Origin: Macrotis lagotis
Taxonomy: Eukaryota; Chordata; Mammalia; Peramelemorphia; Peramelidae
Reading direction: 5' to 3'
Assembly: GCF_037893015.1 (NCBI RefSeq)
Contig: NC_133661.1
Coordinates: forward strand, 243,183,503 to 243,247,502
Length of the DNA stretch: 64,000 nt
Shown in pieces: positions 21,519 through 32,600 of the stretch; position 1 is the first letter of the stretch, and every line of letters begins with the position of its first letter. Under the pieces are notes generated by a model that ran no database searches, was not told where the DNA came from, and saw only the letters and a list, made by a program, of their open reading frames with translations. The position numbers were made by a program, and so were the translations under genes.

Positions 21519-22640
21519 CATAGGGTTTTTTGTTTTGGTTTGGTTTGGGTAAAACTGCCCTTTCCCCTGAACTGTCAAATTCACATATTTACACTGTGGC
21601 AAATAAGTCTAGGAAAGGGTGTGTTGAGAGCAGAAAGAGGGACTTCTGAATCAAAAAAGTGATTTATAGGATGATCAACAATGTGTAAAAGGGCTATTTT
21701 TTTACTTTTTTAAAATTTGTTTTTGTTCCAAAATCCAAAAGAATTTACATTAATGACACTAGTGTGAAATTTAATATAAAATAAAAAGATACCGTTGAAT
21801 AGTAAAAAATAAAAATAGATAAACCCATACATACATATAAATTTGTTTGAAAAAATGCCATTTTAATGATCTCTTCCAACAAGATGTCTCCCACTAATAT
21901 GTAAAAATCATATACTTTTCCTTGAAAAACCTAGCAAGATTATTTTATTTGATGGCCCTCATTAACAAAAATGTGAGACATAAAAGATGATATATGTTCA
22001 TCTAAAGTGTTTGATGTTTAGTATAGAATCCAAATCAAAAAGAATTCCATTGTAGACTGTGAGGTCCTCCAGATGCGCTTAACTATTGATGATACTATAC
22101 TGATTACATCAAGACTCAGAGAATTTTAGTGACTACTAATAAGAAACATCATCTCTCATAAGATTTTGGCCTAATTATTCATGTAAGAAAAAGCAAGTGA
22201 TCAAAGAATGCTTCTTTTTGCAAAGACTATATGTTTCATGAACAGTATAATAACAGTATGTATGTATATTAATATATATTATATAAATACACACATATAT
22301 ATGTACCCACACATACATACATATATCCTGAACACAGAGATACTTCAAATGGGCAATAAGCCAGAAATTCACAGATAAGTGAAATCGGCAGTTTTGGGGA
22401 AATTGCGCATTGCTTTTAATGTCCTCAAACTTATTCACAAAGTTAAGGCCCAGCTTAAAAGCATATTTCCCCCCACAGTGTCATATTGCTGTGAATGTCA
22501 TAGAATAGCAGTCTTAGTGAAAATTAAATGTAAGTCACCCAAACAGGCAATGGAAAACACAAGGTGATCATGACTAGGTTGCAACTTATACCGTGAGGAG
22601 TTCTACAAGAGAAGTGACTTTTAAAGAAGATTAGAGAGAT

Positions 22641-24610
22641 AAATAAGTAAAAAAAAAAGAAAAACACCAATTTTTAGGGAAACAAGGCAAAACTAATGGG
22701 CAAAATACTTCATTGATATCCATACTGTGTCAAGAACCACATGAAGATCCCTGGAATGTTGAGTAAACTCCAATGCAAAATTCATGGGACGCTGTGTATA
22801 AAGTCCCCCAGGATGAATTGTGGATAAGTTGCACTCTGAACTACTGAAAGAGTATTTACATCAGGGAGATCACAGATTCATCAAATTATGTTTTCTAGCA
22901 TTCTGATAAATTCCTTTGGGTCAACATTAGGATTTCTATTTTATATATTAATTACTTCTTAATGCTCAAATATTTCAATTCCCTTAATAGTTTGACCTCT
23001 TCAAAGCTTCAGCTTGAAGTTCATTTTTTCTCTTCTTTTAATATTTTTTTCCCATTGAGACAAATGTCCTTTCCCATTATTTGATGCTTCTCATTTTCTC
23101 CCATCTAATTAAGATGCATTGTAAACACATCTTTTTCAGTCTCTTTGTTCCAAAAAAAAGAGTGGGAGAGGAAGCTATTTGTTTTTTCCTTCTCCATTTT
23201 ACAAACTTCTATTTTTAAAACTCAGAGGTCATTTCACAACACCCTTTTCTATGTATGACAACGGACACCAAGTGGGGTGATTGATCAGGTGACTAAACCC
23301 TATTTTAATAGTTCCCATCTAGCCACTCAAGGCTTGCACAGAAGTTCTCATTCATACCTATCAACTGCTTTTATTTACTAAGGCATGCTGCCACTGTATA
23401 AAAACTCATTTTCCAGGCTTGCTTCTTGGGTCTAAGATGATAACTTTAGCATTGACTCAATAGCATAAATATGACAACCTACAAATAAACAGCAGACACG
23501 TCCATCAAAGCTGGCAGTCTTGTTATGATGGGGAGATTTAAGCATCCAAGTCTCTTTTTAGAAAATGTAATTTTATGGAAAAATGCAAGATAATTGGTCT
23601 TTAGCTCTTGCAATAAGCTCAGATAGCACCTGCCATATTTAAATTAATACAATATTTCTCCCTCTCAGATTAGCCATTCTGATTAAGTCAATCATCTGAA
23701 AAGACTCTTTAACATCATGTATGTGCTCTTGGTTTGGAAGTTGTTTTTAACGGTAGTTTTTTTTAAATGATGTGAAACTTGTCTATCACCTAAGAAACGG
23801 AAATTGAAAGTCCTCTATTCAGCCATATATCTTGTCTGTCCTTATCTCTGTGCCTCAGCTTTCAATAGGCTTTGTGTCATATAGGTGGCTTGGTATATCA
23901 GGATTTGGAAGGCTCTTCAAAGCAGTGACCTGCTATTTGAAGCCTTGGCATGAACATTGGGACTCTTGCTCAGAGATTGCATACACAACCCTCTCTAGGA
24001 TTTATTCCCTTTTTCATTGTTCCTGCTTCCTCTGACTATCTGCCACTGTACAGATCAAGAAACTTAGAGAACAGCTTTACTTAGCTCTTTTTTTTAATCT
24101 CACTGGAACCAGCAACAACCAAGAATTAAGCTCACCAAACAAAAGCAGTAGAATACAAAGTGCCAAGGCTGACTTTTTTTTTGATCCCCTGTACTTCAAG
24201 AAGAAACTGAAATAAAGAACATTTGGGAGGGTCCTTCCCAGGGCAGATTAAAGGTGATCTCTAATTCATTGCAGCAAAGGGGGGAAATATGATCCATCAA
24301 ACTGATTTTCATCCTGGAATGATTTTTTTTTTCAGAAACAAACAATACCTCTCTTGGTTACTGTCCAGTTGTTCTAATTTTTATAATTCACTCATTTGTC
24401 TGGATTATTTAAAAGTTTCCAAAGACCTTTGATAAGAGGAGAACATTATAGTTGAAGGCAGGGGTTTTCAATGAAACTGATGTAATTTCAGGCAATAAAA
24501 TGCTCAGACCCGGATATAGGATCATATTATGTACTTCTTTTTTCGTCCCCCATTGTATTGAATATGTAATTTCACTGGTATTTCTCCCAGTGAGAAATTC
24601 CTGTTCCAAT
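22641..24610. other. Two-kb gene-free, largely repeat-free stretch
   Basis: 22,641-22,880 may still hold diverged RTE sequence. From 22,900 on I see no transposon and no microsatellite. No exon with plausible splice sites and coding frame is recognisable. Best candidate in the window for single-copy conserved non-coding DNA. Confidence 0.45.
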
Positions 24611-24614
24611 GTAA

Positions 24615-24765
24615 ATCAATAACTTCTCTTCATAAACTACAATTAGAGAATTACAATGAGAGGTTAAAGTGACCTTCTCAGTATGACAGTCAGTATGTGT
24701 CAGAATCAGGACTTGGATTCATCTTAGCTCCAAAGACAGTTTTTGAGCCATTACACCAAAGATGT
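24615..24765 (-). mobile_element. MIR-like SINE, partial, reverse orientation
   Basis: 'gaggttaaagtgaccttctc' and 'atcaggacttggattcatct' match the end part of reversed MIR. The start is not seen. Confidence 0.5.
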
Positions 24766-24802
24766 CAAACAGGTAGATTCACATACTCCTAAAAGCTGCT
24801 GG

Positions 24803-24944
24803 AGGGGTGGCTAAGTGTCACAGTGGATAGAGCACAGCCCTGGAGTCAGGAGTACCTGAGTTCAAATCCAGCCTCAGACACTTAATAATTACCTAGCTGT
24901 GTGGCCTTGGGCAAGCCATTTAACCCCATTGCCTTGCAAAAAAA
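24803..24944 (+). mobile_element. WSINE1-type SINE with target-site duplication
   Basis: Full head 'ggggtggctaagtgtcacag', B box 'gagttcaaatcc', then 'acctagctgtgtggccttgg' and an A tail. Flanked by aaaagctgctgg (24,791-24,802) and aaaagctgttgg (24,945-24,956), a 12-bp duplication with one change, so the insertion is fairly recent. Confidence 0.93.
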
Positions 24945-24956
24945 AAAAGCTGTTGG

Positions 24957-25385
24957 AACCAGATTAAAATGTTTTGGGGTAAAAGTTAGCAAAATAATAA
25001 AAATATAATAAAAATAGATAAGATTTAATTTAAAACTAAATCAGTAAGAAGTCCACAGGAATCCTTATTTATGATTATTCATCCCCAGTTTCTATGAGTT
25101 TAACACCATAACACTATATCATGCTTCTCATATGTAATATTTTGTAATATATATAATATTTTGTTGGTCAAAAGTTGATTTGAATTGCTTGGTCTTCACT
25201 TAATGAAGGTGATACTATGGAATTAAAGGTCATTTGATAGGGACATTTGATAGAGACATTTGAGTTCATAGACAAGTAGAATATTTGAGTTCCTTTTACA
25301 TTAGGATTTGCAAGAATATAAATAGATTGTAAGTGCCTGGTATGTAAAAACTATATCATAGATGTTTATATCTTCTATGTTTTCC
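24957..25385. other. Gene-free stretch
   Basis: AT-rich, nothing assignable. Confidence 0.4.
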
Positions 25386-25389
25386 CATG

Positions 25390-25640
25390 AAGGAGGCTGC
25401 TAGTAGAAAGAGAGCTGGCTTGAAATCAGGAAGATATGAGTTCAAGTTCAATCTCAAACATTTATTAGTTGTGTAATGTAAGGCAAGTAATTTGAACTGA
25501 ATAGAAAACTATTTAGTTTTCTTAACTGTGAAAAGGAGATAACAGCACTTACCACCCAGGGTTGTTTTGAAGATCAAATGAGATACTATTTGTAAATGTA
25601 CCTGCAATATAGTAAGTTCTTAATAAATAGTAGGTGCTTG
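25390..25640 (+). mobile_element. MIR/THER-type SINE
   Basis: 'gaaatcaggaagatatgagt', 'tcaagttcaatctcaaacat', 'acccagggttgttttgaaga', 'tcaaatgagatactatttgt', and the end 'ttcttaataaatagtaggtg'. Nearly full length. Confidence 0.75.
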
Positions 25641-25744
25641 ACCCTTCCTCCCTTAGAATAACTTAATTTAATAATTAGAGTGGTCCTTTAGTGATCATCT
25701 AGGTGAATCCTTTTATTTTGCAGAAGAAAATAACAATAAATGTA

Positions 25745-26050
25745 CTTTATCTCCCACTCAGACTATATTGTTGTTCATGATCTTTGAGGGAATGTGTAAC
25801 ACAAGAGGAAAAAGAGATATGGGTTTCTGCCTCAAGAAGCTGACACTCTAGTAGAGAAATTTAATACAAATTAGAATGTGGGGAGTATTTGAGGCATATA
25901 CAAAATGGCATGTGATCCACTGAGGAAAAGAAAACTAACCACAGACCAGTAATCTGAGAAGGGTTTAATGAAAGAGATAATATTTGCAATGAACCTTGAT
26001 GGAGGAGTAGGAAGTCAACAGGTAGAGTGTATATGAAAGTGTATGTCTAT
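25745..26050. mobile_element. Fragment of the unassigned long repeat
   Basis: 'tctgcctcaagaagctgaca', 'ctctagtagagaaatttaat', 'agaagggtttaatgaaagag' and 'aatgaaccttgatggaggag' follow the order of the copies at 56,630 and 45,635. Confidence 0.5.
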
Positions 26051-26261
26051 ATGTGTGGGAAGGGGGGGCAGGGGTTCAGGTATTAAGAAAAAAGAAATTA
26101 AGACGATGTTGTTACTTGCTCAAGATATATACTATATAAATACTATATGAATACTCTTTAAATCATATTAATTTGCTGGGATTTTAGAGACAGGCTAGTT
26201 AGCAAACTACTCACATTAAAGATAATTATATGACATTATTGTATATTCATATTTCTAAAGG

Positions 26262-26495
26262 GCAGTGAAGTAGTGCAGTGGACCTGGAATCAGGAAAAAC
26301 CTGAATTCTAACCTAGCTTCACAGATTTGTTAGCCTTGTGGGCTTGGGCAAGTCATTTAACCCTGTTTGGATGTTTCCTCATCTGTAAAATGAACTGGAG
26401 AACACAATGTAAAACAACTTCATTATCTTTGCCAAGAAAATCCCAAATGGGGGTCATGAAGAATTGAATACAACTGAGCAACAATAGCAACATAT
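26262..26495 (+). mobile_element. MAR1-type CORE-SINE
   Basis: 'gtagtgcagtggacctggaa', 'gggcttgggcaagtcattta', 'atctgtaaaatgaactggag', 'gccaagaaaatcccaaatgg', 'caactgagcaaca'. A short deletion in the head removes the 'atagagcactgg' block. Confidence 0.9.
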
Positions 26496-26529
26496 TTCTA
26501 AAGTACTGCTTTCATCATTCCCATGTTAA

Positions 26530-27008
26530 ATATGTTCCAATGGCTCCCTATTGTTTCTAGGATTTCATATATAAATTCATTTGCTTGGCCTTTAAAATCC
26601 TTCCTAACCTGGCTCCAAATTGTATCTTTTCATATTTATTGTAGCTTACTGTACTTGGTTGTTTCTGCAAAGCAATCAAAATAATCTTTCCATTTTGCTC
26701 ACAGGATATCCCTGTGACTTTGAAAGAGCTGTTTCCTATGATTGGGATTCATTTCCTCTTCATCTTGACCTCTTAACTTCTTTTAAAGCTCTATGCTATG
26801 TCATGTATGACTTTTCCTGATTCCTCAGTTATTAGTGAAATTATCTTCAATTTCCTAAGTATATAATCTATAAATATTACACAAAGATATGGGAACATGT
26901 CTTGATAGAATGTAAGTTCCTTCAGGATGGGGACTATTTTCATATTTGAATATTTCATATTCCAGGTGCTAGACCCATATTGAACACTTAATAAATCTTT
27001 GTTGATTG
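26530..27008 (+). mobile_element. L2 LINE 3' end
   Basis: 'aatggctccctattgtttct', 'ttggcctttaaaatccttcc', 'aacctggctccaaat', 'agaatgtaagttccttcagg' and the terminal 'aataaatctttgttgattga' are all L2 3'-end landmarks in order. The ORF at 26,620-26,820 is a chance frame in this element. Confidence 0.8.
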
Positions 27009-27229
27009 ATGGAAGACATAATTTGACTCAAAGTTTCTTTGACTGTTTATAATAATAAACTGTGTTCTGGTCTATAATTTATCCCAAGTCTTGAAGAAAA
27101 AAGAACATCTGAATAATTAATCAAAATGACATAATAAATTACTGGGAATTCAGAACTCAAATTTCATAACTTCTAGTACAATATCACTTTTTAAAAAGGT
27201 TGATTTCTAGGATCAAAGTCCCCATCTAT

Positions 27230-27790
27230 AATCAAATAAATTCAAGCCTACCTCTACTTCTTTGAATCCTCCCCCACTTCCTACAAGACAAGTCAAATGC
27301 CACTTTCAGCATGGGTGCTTTTTTTCACTATCCCTAAATGTTACCATCTTCCCTCTACTCTGTTTATGCTTTATATTTATACATTTTATCTGTATGAGGC
27401 AGCTAAATGGAGCAGTGAACAGAAGGAACAGTCCTGAAATCAGGAAAATCTTGGTTTAAAAACAGTCTCAGACACTAGCTAGCTTTGTGAACCTGGGCAA
27501 GTCACTTAATACTTATTTGCCTCAATTCCTCCTCTGTAAAATGGGGACAACCGGGAGAAAGAAAGGGCAGACTACTTAAGTATCATGCCAAAAAAACCTC
27601 ATGGAAGACTTTCATGAGGTCAAATAGATTCAAGAATTGCTGAAAAACAGCATTTACATGCATATTGCCTCTCCCTTTTAGAACATAAGCTCCTTCACTA
27701 ATTTTAGTTTTTATTTGTATTTCCAGAAGTTAGAACCATGACTGGCACTTAGTAAGAACTTAAAAATTCTTATTTATTGATTCATGAATG
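27230..27790 (+). mobile_element. L2 LINE 3' end split by a MAR1 SINE
   Basis: The left half (27,230-27,395) is the pyrimidine-rich L2 region. The right half (27,656-27,790) holds 'gaacataagctccttcacta' and 'acttagtaagaacttaaaa'. The two fit together if the MAR1 at 27,396-27,655 is removed. Confidence 0.65.
27396..27655 (+). mobile_element. MAR1-type CORE-SINE nested in L2
   Basis: 'gaggcagctaaatggagcag', 'aacctgggcaagtcacttaa', 'cctctgtaaaatggggacaa', 'catgccaaaaaaacctcatg', 'attgctgaaaaacag'. The 3' part is unusually diverged. Confidence 0.8.
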
Positions 27791-27804
27791 ACTTGATTAG
27801 TGAT

Positions 27805-27905
27805 TCATTCAGACTTGCCCTAGGTCACACAAATAATAGAGATGATAGCCAAATTAGGTCTTCTGGCACCAAATCTTGTACTCTATTCACCATAAAATTA
27901 CTCTT
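27805..27905 (-). mobile_element. MIR-like SINE, partial
   Basis: 'gacttgccctaggtcacaca' and 'aaattaggtcttctggcacc' match the terminal half of reversed MIR. Confidence 0.55.
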
Positions 27906-28725
27906 TAGATAGGATAAACATGTAAACTTAAGGACACTCAAAGATATTTATCTTTCAGCTATGATAAGACTTAACAAAAACTAAGCAAACTGGGCATATT
28001 GCTCTTTTCACTTAAATACCAGAGACCAGGAGGGGAGGGTGACACAAAACTAGTAGGAGGTAGGAGGATTAGGTTATGATCTGAAGGGAATCTTTTTAAA
28101 AGTACTGAGCAGAAGGAAAAGACAAGTATAATGGTTGTTTAATCATCTTCACTATGAAGTGCCAATTCTTTAGACTCTTATGACATTCATGAATGATGCA
28201 AGAGGCTGGCATGATGAATGCAAAGCAATTCTGTGTGACAGATACTTTAAGACAATTTATGTCCCCCTCCCCCCCAGGACAAAAGGACTCCTGAGCTGAG
28301 TTATCATTTGTTCTGTGAAAGAATTTACAGGCTCACCAGCAACTCCTTTTACTGTACTCAATAAAGTGCTTATTTTGATATACTGACTATGATGGTTCAA
28401 GAACAACCATATCCTTAGAAAAGTCTGGAAGAGAAGCAGACTTGCTGGCTCAATTGCCTAAAGTCTTCAAACCTGTCTTTAAACTAATGACTCTTCTCTC
28501 TGTTGGTCAGGGTCTGAGACAGCAATTCATAGCTGAGTGAGATTAATTCGAAGGTAAACATTGATTTTTAATGTCTGGAGACCTACATTCAAAAGGCAAT
28601 ACTGAGTGTATGTATGTGTGTGTTTATATGTATTTGCGTATGTATATATGCAAACACACTAACTCTATGTATATGTATACTTATATATATATCATTAGTT
28701 CTACTCTGATTCAAGTTTACCTTAT
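27906..28725. other. Gene-free stretch
   Basis: No gene seen; TG/TA-rich at 28,608-28,695. Confidence 0.4.
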
Positions 28726-28732
28726 GGGAGGG

Positions 28733-28814
28733 AGAGAGAGAGACAGAGAGAGAGACAGACAGACAAAGAGAAAGACAGAGAGACAGAGAGATCCATATTG
28801 ATAGACATAGGTAC

Positions 28815-28860
<46 letters not shown>
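28733..28860. repeat. Imperfect (GA)n followed by perfect (CT)n
   Basis: GAGA/CAGA-rich forward strand at 28,733-28,790, then after about 25 bp a perfect (CT)n at 28,817-28,860. The two tracts are complementary, so a large hairpin is possible. Confidence 0.95.
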
Positions 28861-28861
<1 letters not shown>

Positions 28862-28863
<2 letters not shown>

Positions 28864-28990
28864 TAGGTGGTGCAGTGGATAGAGCACTGGGCTCGGAGTC
28901 AGGAGTACCTGAGTTCAAATCCGGCCTCAGACACTTTACCTAGCCGTGTGGCCTTGGGCAAGCCACTTAACCCCATTGCCTCGCAAAAAA
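28862..28990 (+). mobile_element. WSINE1-type SINE, head replaced by (CT)n
   Basis: Starts at 'ctaggtggtgcagtgg' directly after the (CT)n. It lacks the usual 'ggggcag' start and has an 11-bp deletion in 'cttaataattacctag'. The tail is 'gcctcgcaaaaaataaatta' plus AATT-rich sequence. Confidence 0.92.
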
Positions 28991-29485
28991 TAAATTAATT
29001 AATTAAATTAAATAAATGCATAAAATTTAAAAAGTAAATCATATCTGTGTTATTTTTGCTCACTTCTGGGCATGAGATTTATTTAAAAGGGGATGGGGAG
29101 GGTGTAGGAAAGAAAAATACTAGAGTTCACTTAGCAGAGAGTATCTTGACAGTGAAGGGCTTTCTGACAGGAAATCAATCAGCTATTAAAAAGATGAGAT
29201 AGAACCTAGAGAAGAAGGGAAGAATAAATGGACATTATTGTTTTACATTAAATGGAAGAGGAACTAAATGAATTCTACATGATTTCAGTGGTCAGAATTA
29301 AGATTAATTAGTAAAATAACAGAGGGGTAGGGTGTAGAACATAGATTTAAGCTTTATGGGAAATATTTTTGGAATGTTTTATCTTGTAAGGTAATAAACT
29401 TTCCCCATCAATACAAGTATCAAATAAATAACACTATAAATTCCTCACTCCTCTATTATTTTACAAATGATAGAAGTGAGATTCA
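28991..29485. other. Gene-free stretch
   Basis: Nothing assignable. Confidence 0.4.
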
Positions 29486-29487
29486 GC

Positions 29488-29830
29488 TCAAAGATTTACA
29501 GATTTGAAGTTTGCAGGAAACTTCATGTATACCAACTCCCTTATTTTACAGGTGGAGCAACAAAAATTCATAATGTTTAAATGCCTTGCTATGATTACTT
29601 GTTTTTTGGGGGGGTGGGGTTGCAAGGCAATGGGGTCAAATGACTTACCCAAGGTCACCTAGCTAGGTAATTATTAAATGTCTGAGGTCACATTTGAACT
29701 CAGAGTCCTCCTGACTCTAGAGTCAGAGCTCTATTCTCTGTGCCACCTAGCTGCCCCACTGCTCAATTTCTGAGGAAGAATTTAAGCTTTAGTCTTCTGT
29801 ATTCTAAATCCACCACTGTATCCATTTTGA
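29488..29830 (-). mobile_element. MIR-type SINE split by a WSINE1-type SINE
   Basis: Left half: 'tacagatttgaagtttgcag' and 'ttattttacaggtggagcaa'. Right half (29,758-29,830): 'tagtcttctgtattctaaat' and 'ccaccactgtatccatt'. The halves join when 29,605-29,757 is removed. Confidence 0.6.
29605..29757 (-). mobile_element. WSINE1-type SINE, reverse orientation
   Basis: Starts with T/G-rich tail complement, then 'gttgcaaggcaatggggtca', 'ccaaggtcacctagctaggt', 'aattattaaatgtctgaggt', ending 'gtgccacctagctgcccc'. Confidence 0.92.
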
Positions 29831-29847
29831 CAAGCTGTTTCTCTTGA

Positions 29848-29945
29848 GAATGGTAAGTGACTAGCCCAAGGTCATATAGGTAGTATATGTAGCTACATAA
29901 CCAATTCAGTATTTCAGAGTAGCATCTGACTCCATTCTTTCTGCT
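29848..29945 (-). mobile_element. MIR-like SINE, partial
   Basis: 'taagtgactagcccaaggtc', 'gcatctgactccattctttc'. Confidence 0.55.
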
Positions 29946-30335
29946 CCCTATACATCTCTAGTGCTTAAAATATCAGAATGAAGAATGTAGGTTAAAGGTG
30001 AGGAATTAAAGGCCTTAGATTCAGCCTTACTTCAGGAGCCACTTCATTTTGCAAGCATTAATTTTTGTAGTGTTTTTTTATACTGGTTAGTAGTCTTTTT
30101 GTACTATTTGACATGAATTTATTGTCCTATTTTTGTTTTAGAGACTGTGTTCTAAGAAAAGCCCTCTGACCAAATCATCTATTTATAGAAATTGTGTCAA
30201 ATCCTGAACCTGAGTTGCCACTGATGAAAACCCAGAGGGATTGTGGTTAGACAGAAGGATTATATGACTGGGAAAACCATTTCATCACTACTAATTTTTC
30301 CACAATATATTAGGTTATCTTCCTGAATGGGATTT
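29946..30335. other. Gene-free stretch
   Basis: Nothing assignable. Confidence 0.4.
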
Positions 30336-30339
30336 TTAT

Positions 30340-30466
30340 TTTTATATGTATGATCATGGAGAAGTCAATTAACCCTGTTAGGTTCCTTGGTTCCTCAAGT
30401 TACTTGGAGATCTTTAAAATGAGTTGGAAAAGAACCAATCTTTACTAAGAGAATCCCAAAATGGGG
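30340..30466 (+). mobile_element. MAR1-type CORE-SINE, left part (split by L1)
   Basis: 'tatgatcatggagaagtcaa', 'ttaaccctgttaggttcctt', 'aaaatgagttggaaaagaac', 'gaatcccaaaatgggg'. The last 13 bp (30,454-30,466) are the left copy of the L1 target-site duplication. The right part resumes at 37,065. Confidence 0.8.
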
Positions 30467-31039
30467 GGACTTCTAGGTCAGAGCCAAGATGGCAGCTTAA
30501 AGTTAACATGCTCCTGGAGCTTTTCCCTACCAAAGATAAATGAGCCTCTGAACTGACATTCAAGTTGCAGATCCCACCAAGAAAAAGAGAAGATTCAAAG
30601 AAGTTTTCAATAGTAAACATCATGGAGGATCCTCAGTGAAGGTCTATCTTTTGGGGGGAAGGGGGGAAGTAAAGTCCAGGTGGCGGGGGAGCTGGAAAGC
30701 CAGTGGAAGGCTTTTAGTCACAGTGCAGTCCAGGTCCTGACAGCTTGACAACAGCAGAGGTCCAGGCAGCTAGATAGCAAGCCAGCAGGGAGGGTCCCAA
30801 ACCCAAACAAAATCTGAACTCAGAACACTGGTACAAAAGATAGGACTGGGCTGGAAACAAACCACTACTAAGTCAGAACCTGGATACAAAGAAGGAAGTA
30901 AACTTCCTTTAAAGGTAAGGCCTAGACTGCATAGTCAACATCTTGGCCAACAACAAGCCAGAGAGCAGACCCCAGTCACAGCATAAAAAGCTTGGATCTA
31001 TACTCCCTCTACCCCAGGAATAGAGCTAAAACAACAAAG

Positions 31040-32090
31040 ATGAGCCAAAAAACCTAAAAGAATGGTCACTATAGAAACTACTTTGCAGATAAAGATGATA
31101 ATAACACCATAGAGGAAGAAGAAATCAGTGAAAAATCACTCATTGTGGAAGTCTCAAAAGAGTCTACGAATTGGACTCAAATCCAAAAGCTCAAGGAAGA
31201 GCTTTAAAAGAATTTAAAAACCAAAGAAGAGAGGAAGAAGGAAAATAGAAAAAAGAAATGAGAGTCATGCAATAAAATTATGAAAAATTGACCAGAGAAC
31301 TCAACACCTTTAAAAACGAAACACAAGGGGAGCGGCTAGGTGTCACAGTGGATAAAGCACAGGCCCTGGAGTCAGGAGTACCTGGGTTCAAATCCAGTCT
31401 CAGACATTTAATAATTACCTAGCTGTGTGGCCTTGGGCAAGCCACTTAACCCCATTGCCTTGCAAAAAAAAAAACTAAAAAAAAGGAAACACAAAAGGTA
31501 ATTGAACAAATAGAAACCAATATATCTATGAGATTACATGATTCCTATAAAACAAAATAAAAAGGTTTGAAAAAATTGAAGAAAACATAAACTACCTTTT
31601 AGGAAAAACAAATGACCTGGAAAAGAGATCTGAAAGAGATAATCTATGAATCATTGGACTACTAGAAAGTCTAGATCAAAAAAAGAACCTAGAAAACACT
31701 ATACAGGAAATTATCTGCTAGAATAAGAAGACAATATAACCACTGAAAGAATACATATCTACATAAAGAGATCCCAGGATAAAAACTTCAAGGGCTGTTA
31801 TAGCCAAATTCCAGAACTCTCAAATAAAGAAGAAAATACTGCAAGCAACAAAAAAAGGAAACAATTTAAGTACAAAAGAAACACACTTTGACTCACACAA
31901 GACCTATCAGCCTCAACACGGAAGGATTGGAGGACCCGGAAATGACATATATTGGTGGACAAAGGACCTGGGATTACAACCAAAAATTTACTACCCTGCA
32001 AAATTCAGCATAAACTGTCAGGGGAAAAGATGGGTGTTCAAGAAAAAAGAGGAATTCCAGTATTTCCTGACATGAAGACCAGACCTGAGC
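31040..32090 (+). pseudogene. L1 ORF1 remnant
   Basis: Position is right for ORF1, the RNA-binding chaperone of L1. The first half is Lys/Glu-rich (coiled-coil-like) after a possible ATG at 31,040 that hits a stop after five codons. The C-terminal domain is recognisable near 31,940-32,000: NDIYWWTKDLGLQPKIYYPA fits the mammalian ORF1 pattern 'hdif..mk...LqPrilyPA'. A WSINE1-type SINE sits in the middle (31,327-31,485). No functional product is possible. Confidence 0.75.
31327..31485 (+). mobile_element. WSINE1-type SINE inside L1 ORF1
   Basis: Head 'ggggagcggctaggtgtcac', 'ggccctggagtcaggagtac', B box 'gggttcaaatcc', A-rich tail. The duplication gaaacacaa lies at 31,318-31,326 and 31,486-31,494. 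Confidence 0.93.
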
Positions 32091-32279
32091 AGAGGATTCA
32101 ATTGCCAAATATATGATTCAAGAAATTCATAATAAGGTAAATGAACAGGGTAAGGAAGCAATAAAACAAATGTTAATCAAAACCATCAAATTGTATATAA
32201 CCCTAAAAGGAAAGATATAGTACTCCTAACTCTTGAGAATTTTTACTTCTTTTAGGATAATTAAAAGGTCCAATATAAT

Positions 32280-32600
32280 TTAAGAAATTGGACTTAGAGG
32301 ATATGAGTATAGTTGGGTCTTGTCTCTCCATTGAAGAGGACCAAGATGACATCACTGTGCTTGAGGCAAAAAAAAAAAAAACCCTGATGAAAAGCAGGGA
32401 TGCTAACTTTAAACTTAAGTGTCTTAGTATCCACTTTAATTCTGCTGTGCTTACAAAGCTTAGCACTTTCTCTGATGAAGGCATCATAAACTGAGTAGTC
32501 CCTGAATCAGTGTCTCCCATAACTCACAATCATTTGTAAAATTCTCAAGTGAGACCTTCAGAGCCTCCCAGTACTTAGAGAACCCTTTGAGATTCTTATA
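32280..32600 (-). mobile_element. Probable RTE-family 3' tail, reverse orientation, inside L1 inter-ORF region
   Basis: 'ccattgaagaggaccaagat' plus 'gacatcactgtg' is close to the start of 47,455-47,620 and to the reverse complement of 'ggtcttctttgataagaaag' at 9890. Boundaries are unclear, because I do not know the exact inter-ORF sequence of this L1. A 13-A run at 32,369 interrupts it. The 68-codon ORF at 32,288 is a chance frame. Confidence 0.45.

Larger units (their letters stand above)
20470..22640 (+). pseudogene. Long decayed RTE-clade LINE, most of the reverse transcriptase
   Basis: Motifs appear in the right order on one strand. MLYEEVELAIKKTKIEK (near 20,560) fits the block before the first RT motif. 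QVFITGNSSIPHL (near 20,867) fits 'QaGFrsGnSTiDH'. LTIDDTILITS (near 22,079) fits 'lrFADDIVLIt'. Frame 22,379-22,567 has GKLRIAFNVL, LKSIFPPTVSYCCE and KSPKQAMENTR, fitting 'vlPallYgcE' and 'tQrAMER'. YREEFYKRSD follows near 22,592, fitting 'iRNEelykRs'. The copy is split by an L1 tail and an (AT)n tract, and stops are frequent. It is non-functional. Boundaries are approximate, and 21,520-21,980 inside it is not recognised. Confidence 0.6.

Noticed and set aside
28589..28918. 109-codon reverse ORF rich in Arg-Glu and Ser-Leu
   Set aside because: Spans GA/CT repeats and the SINE.
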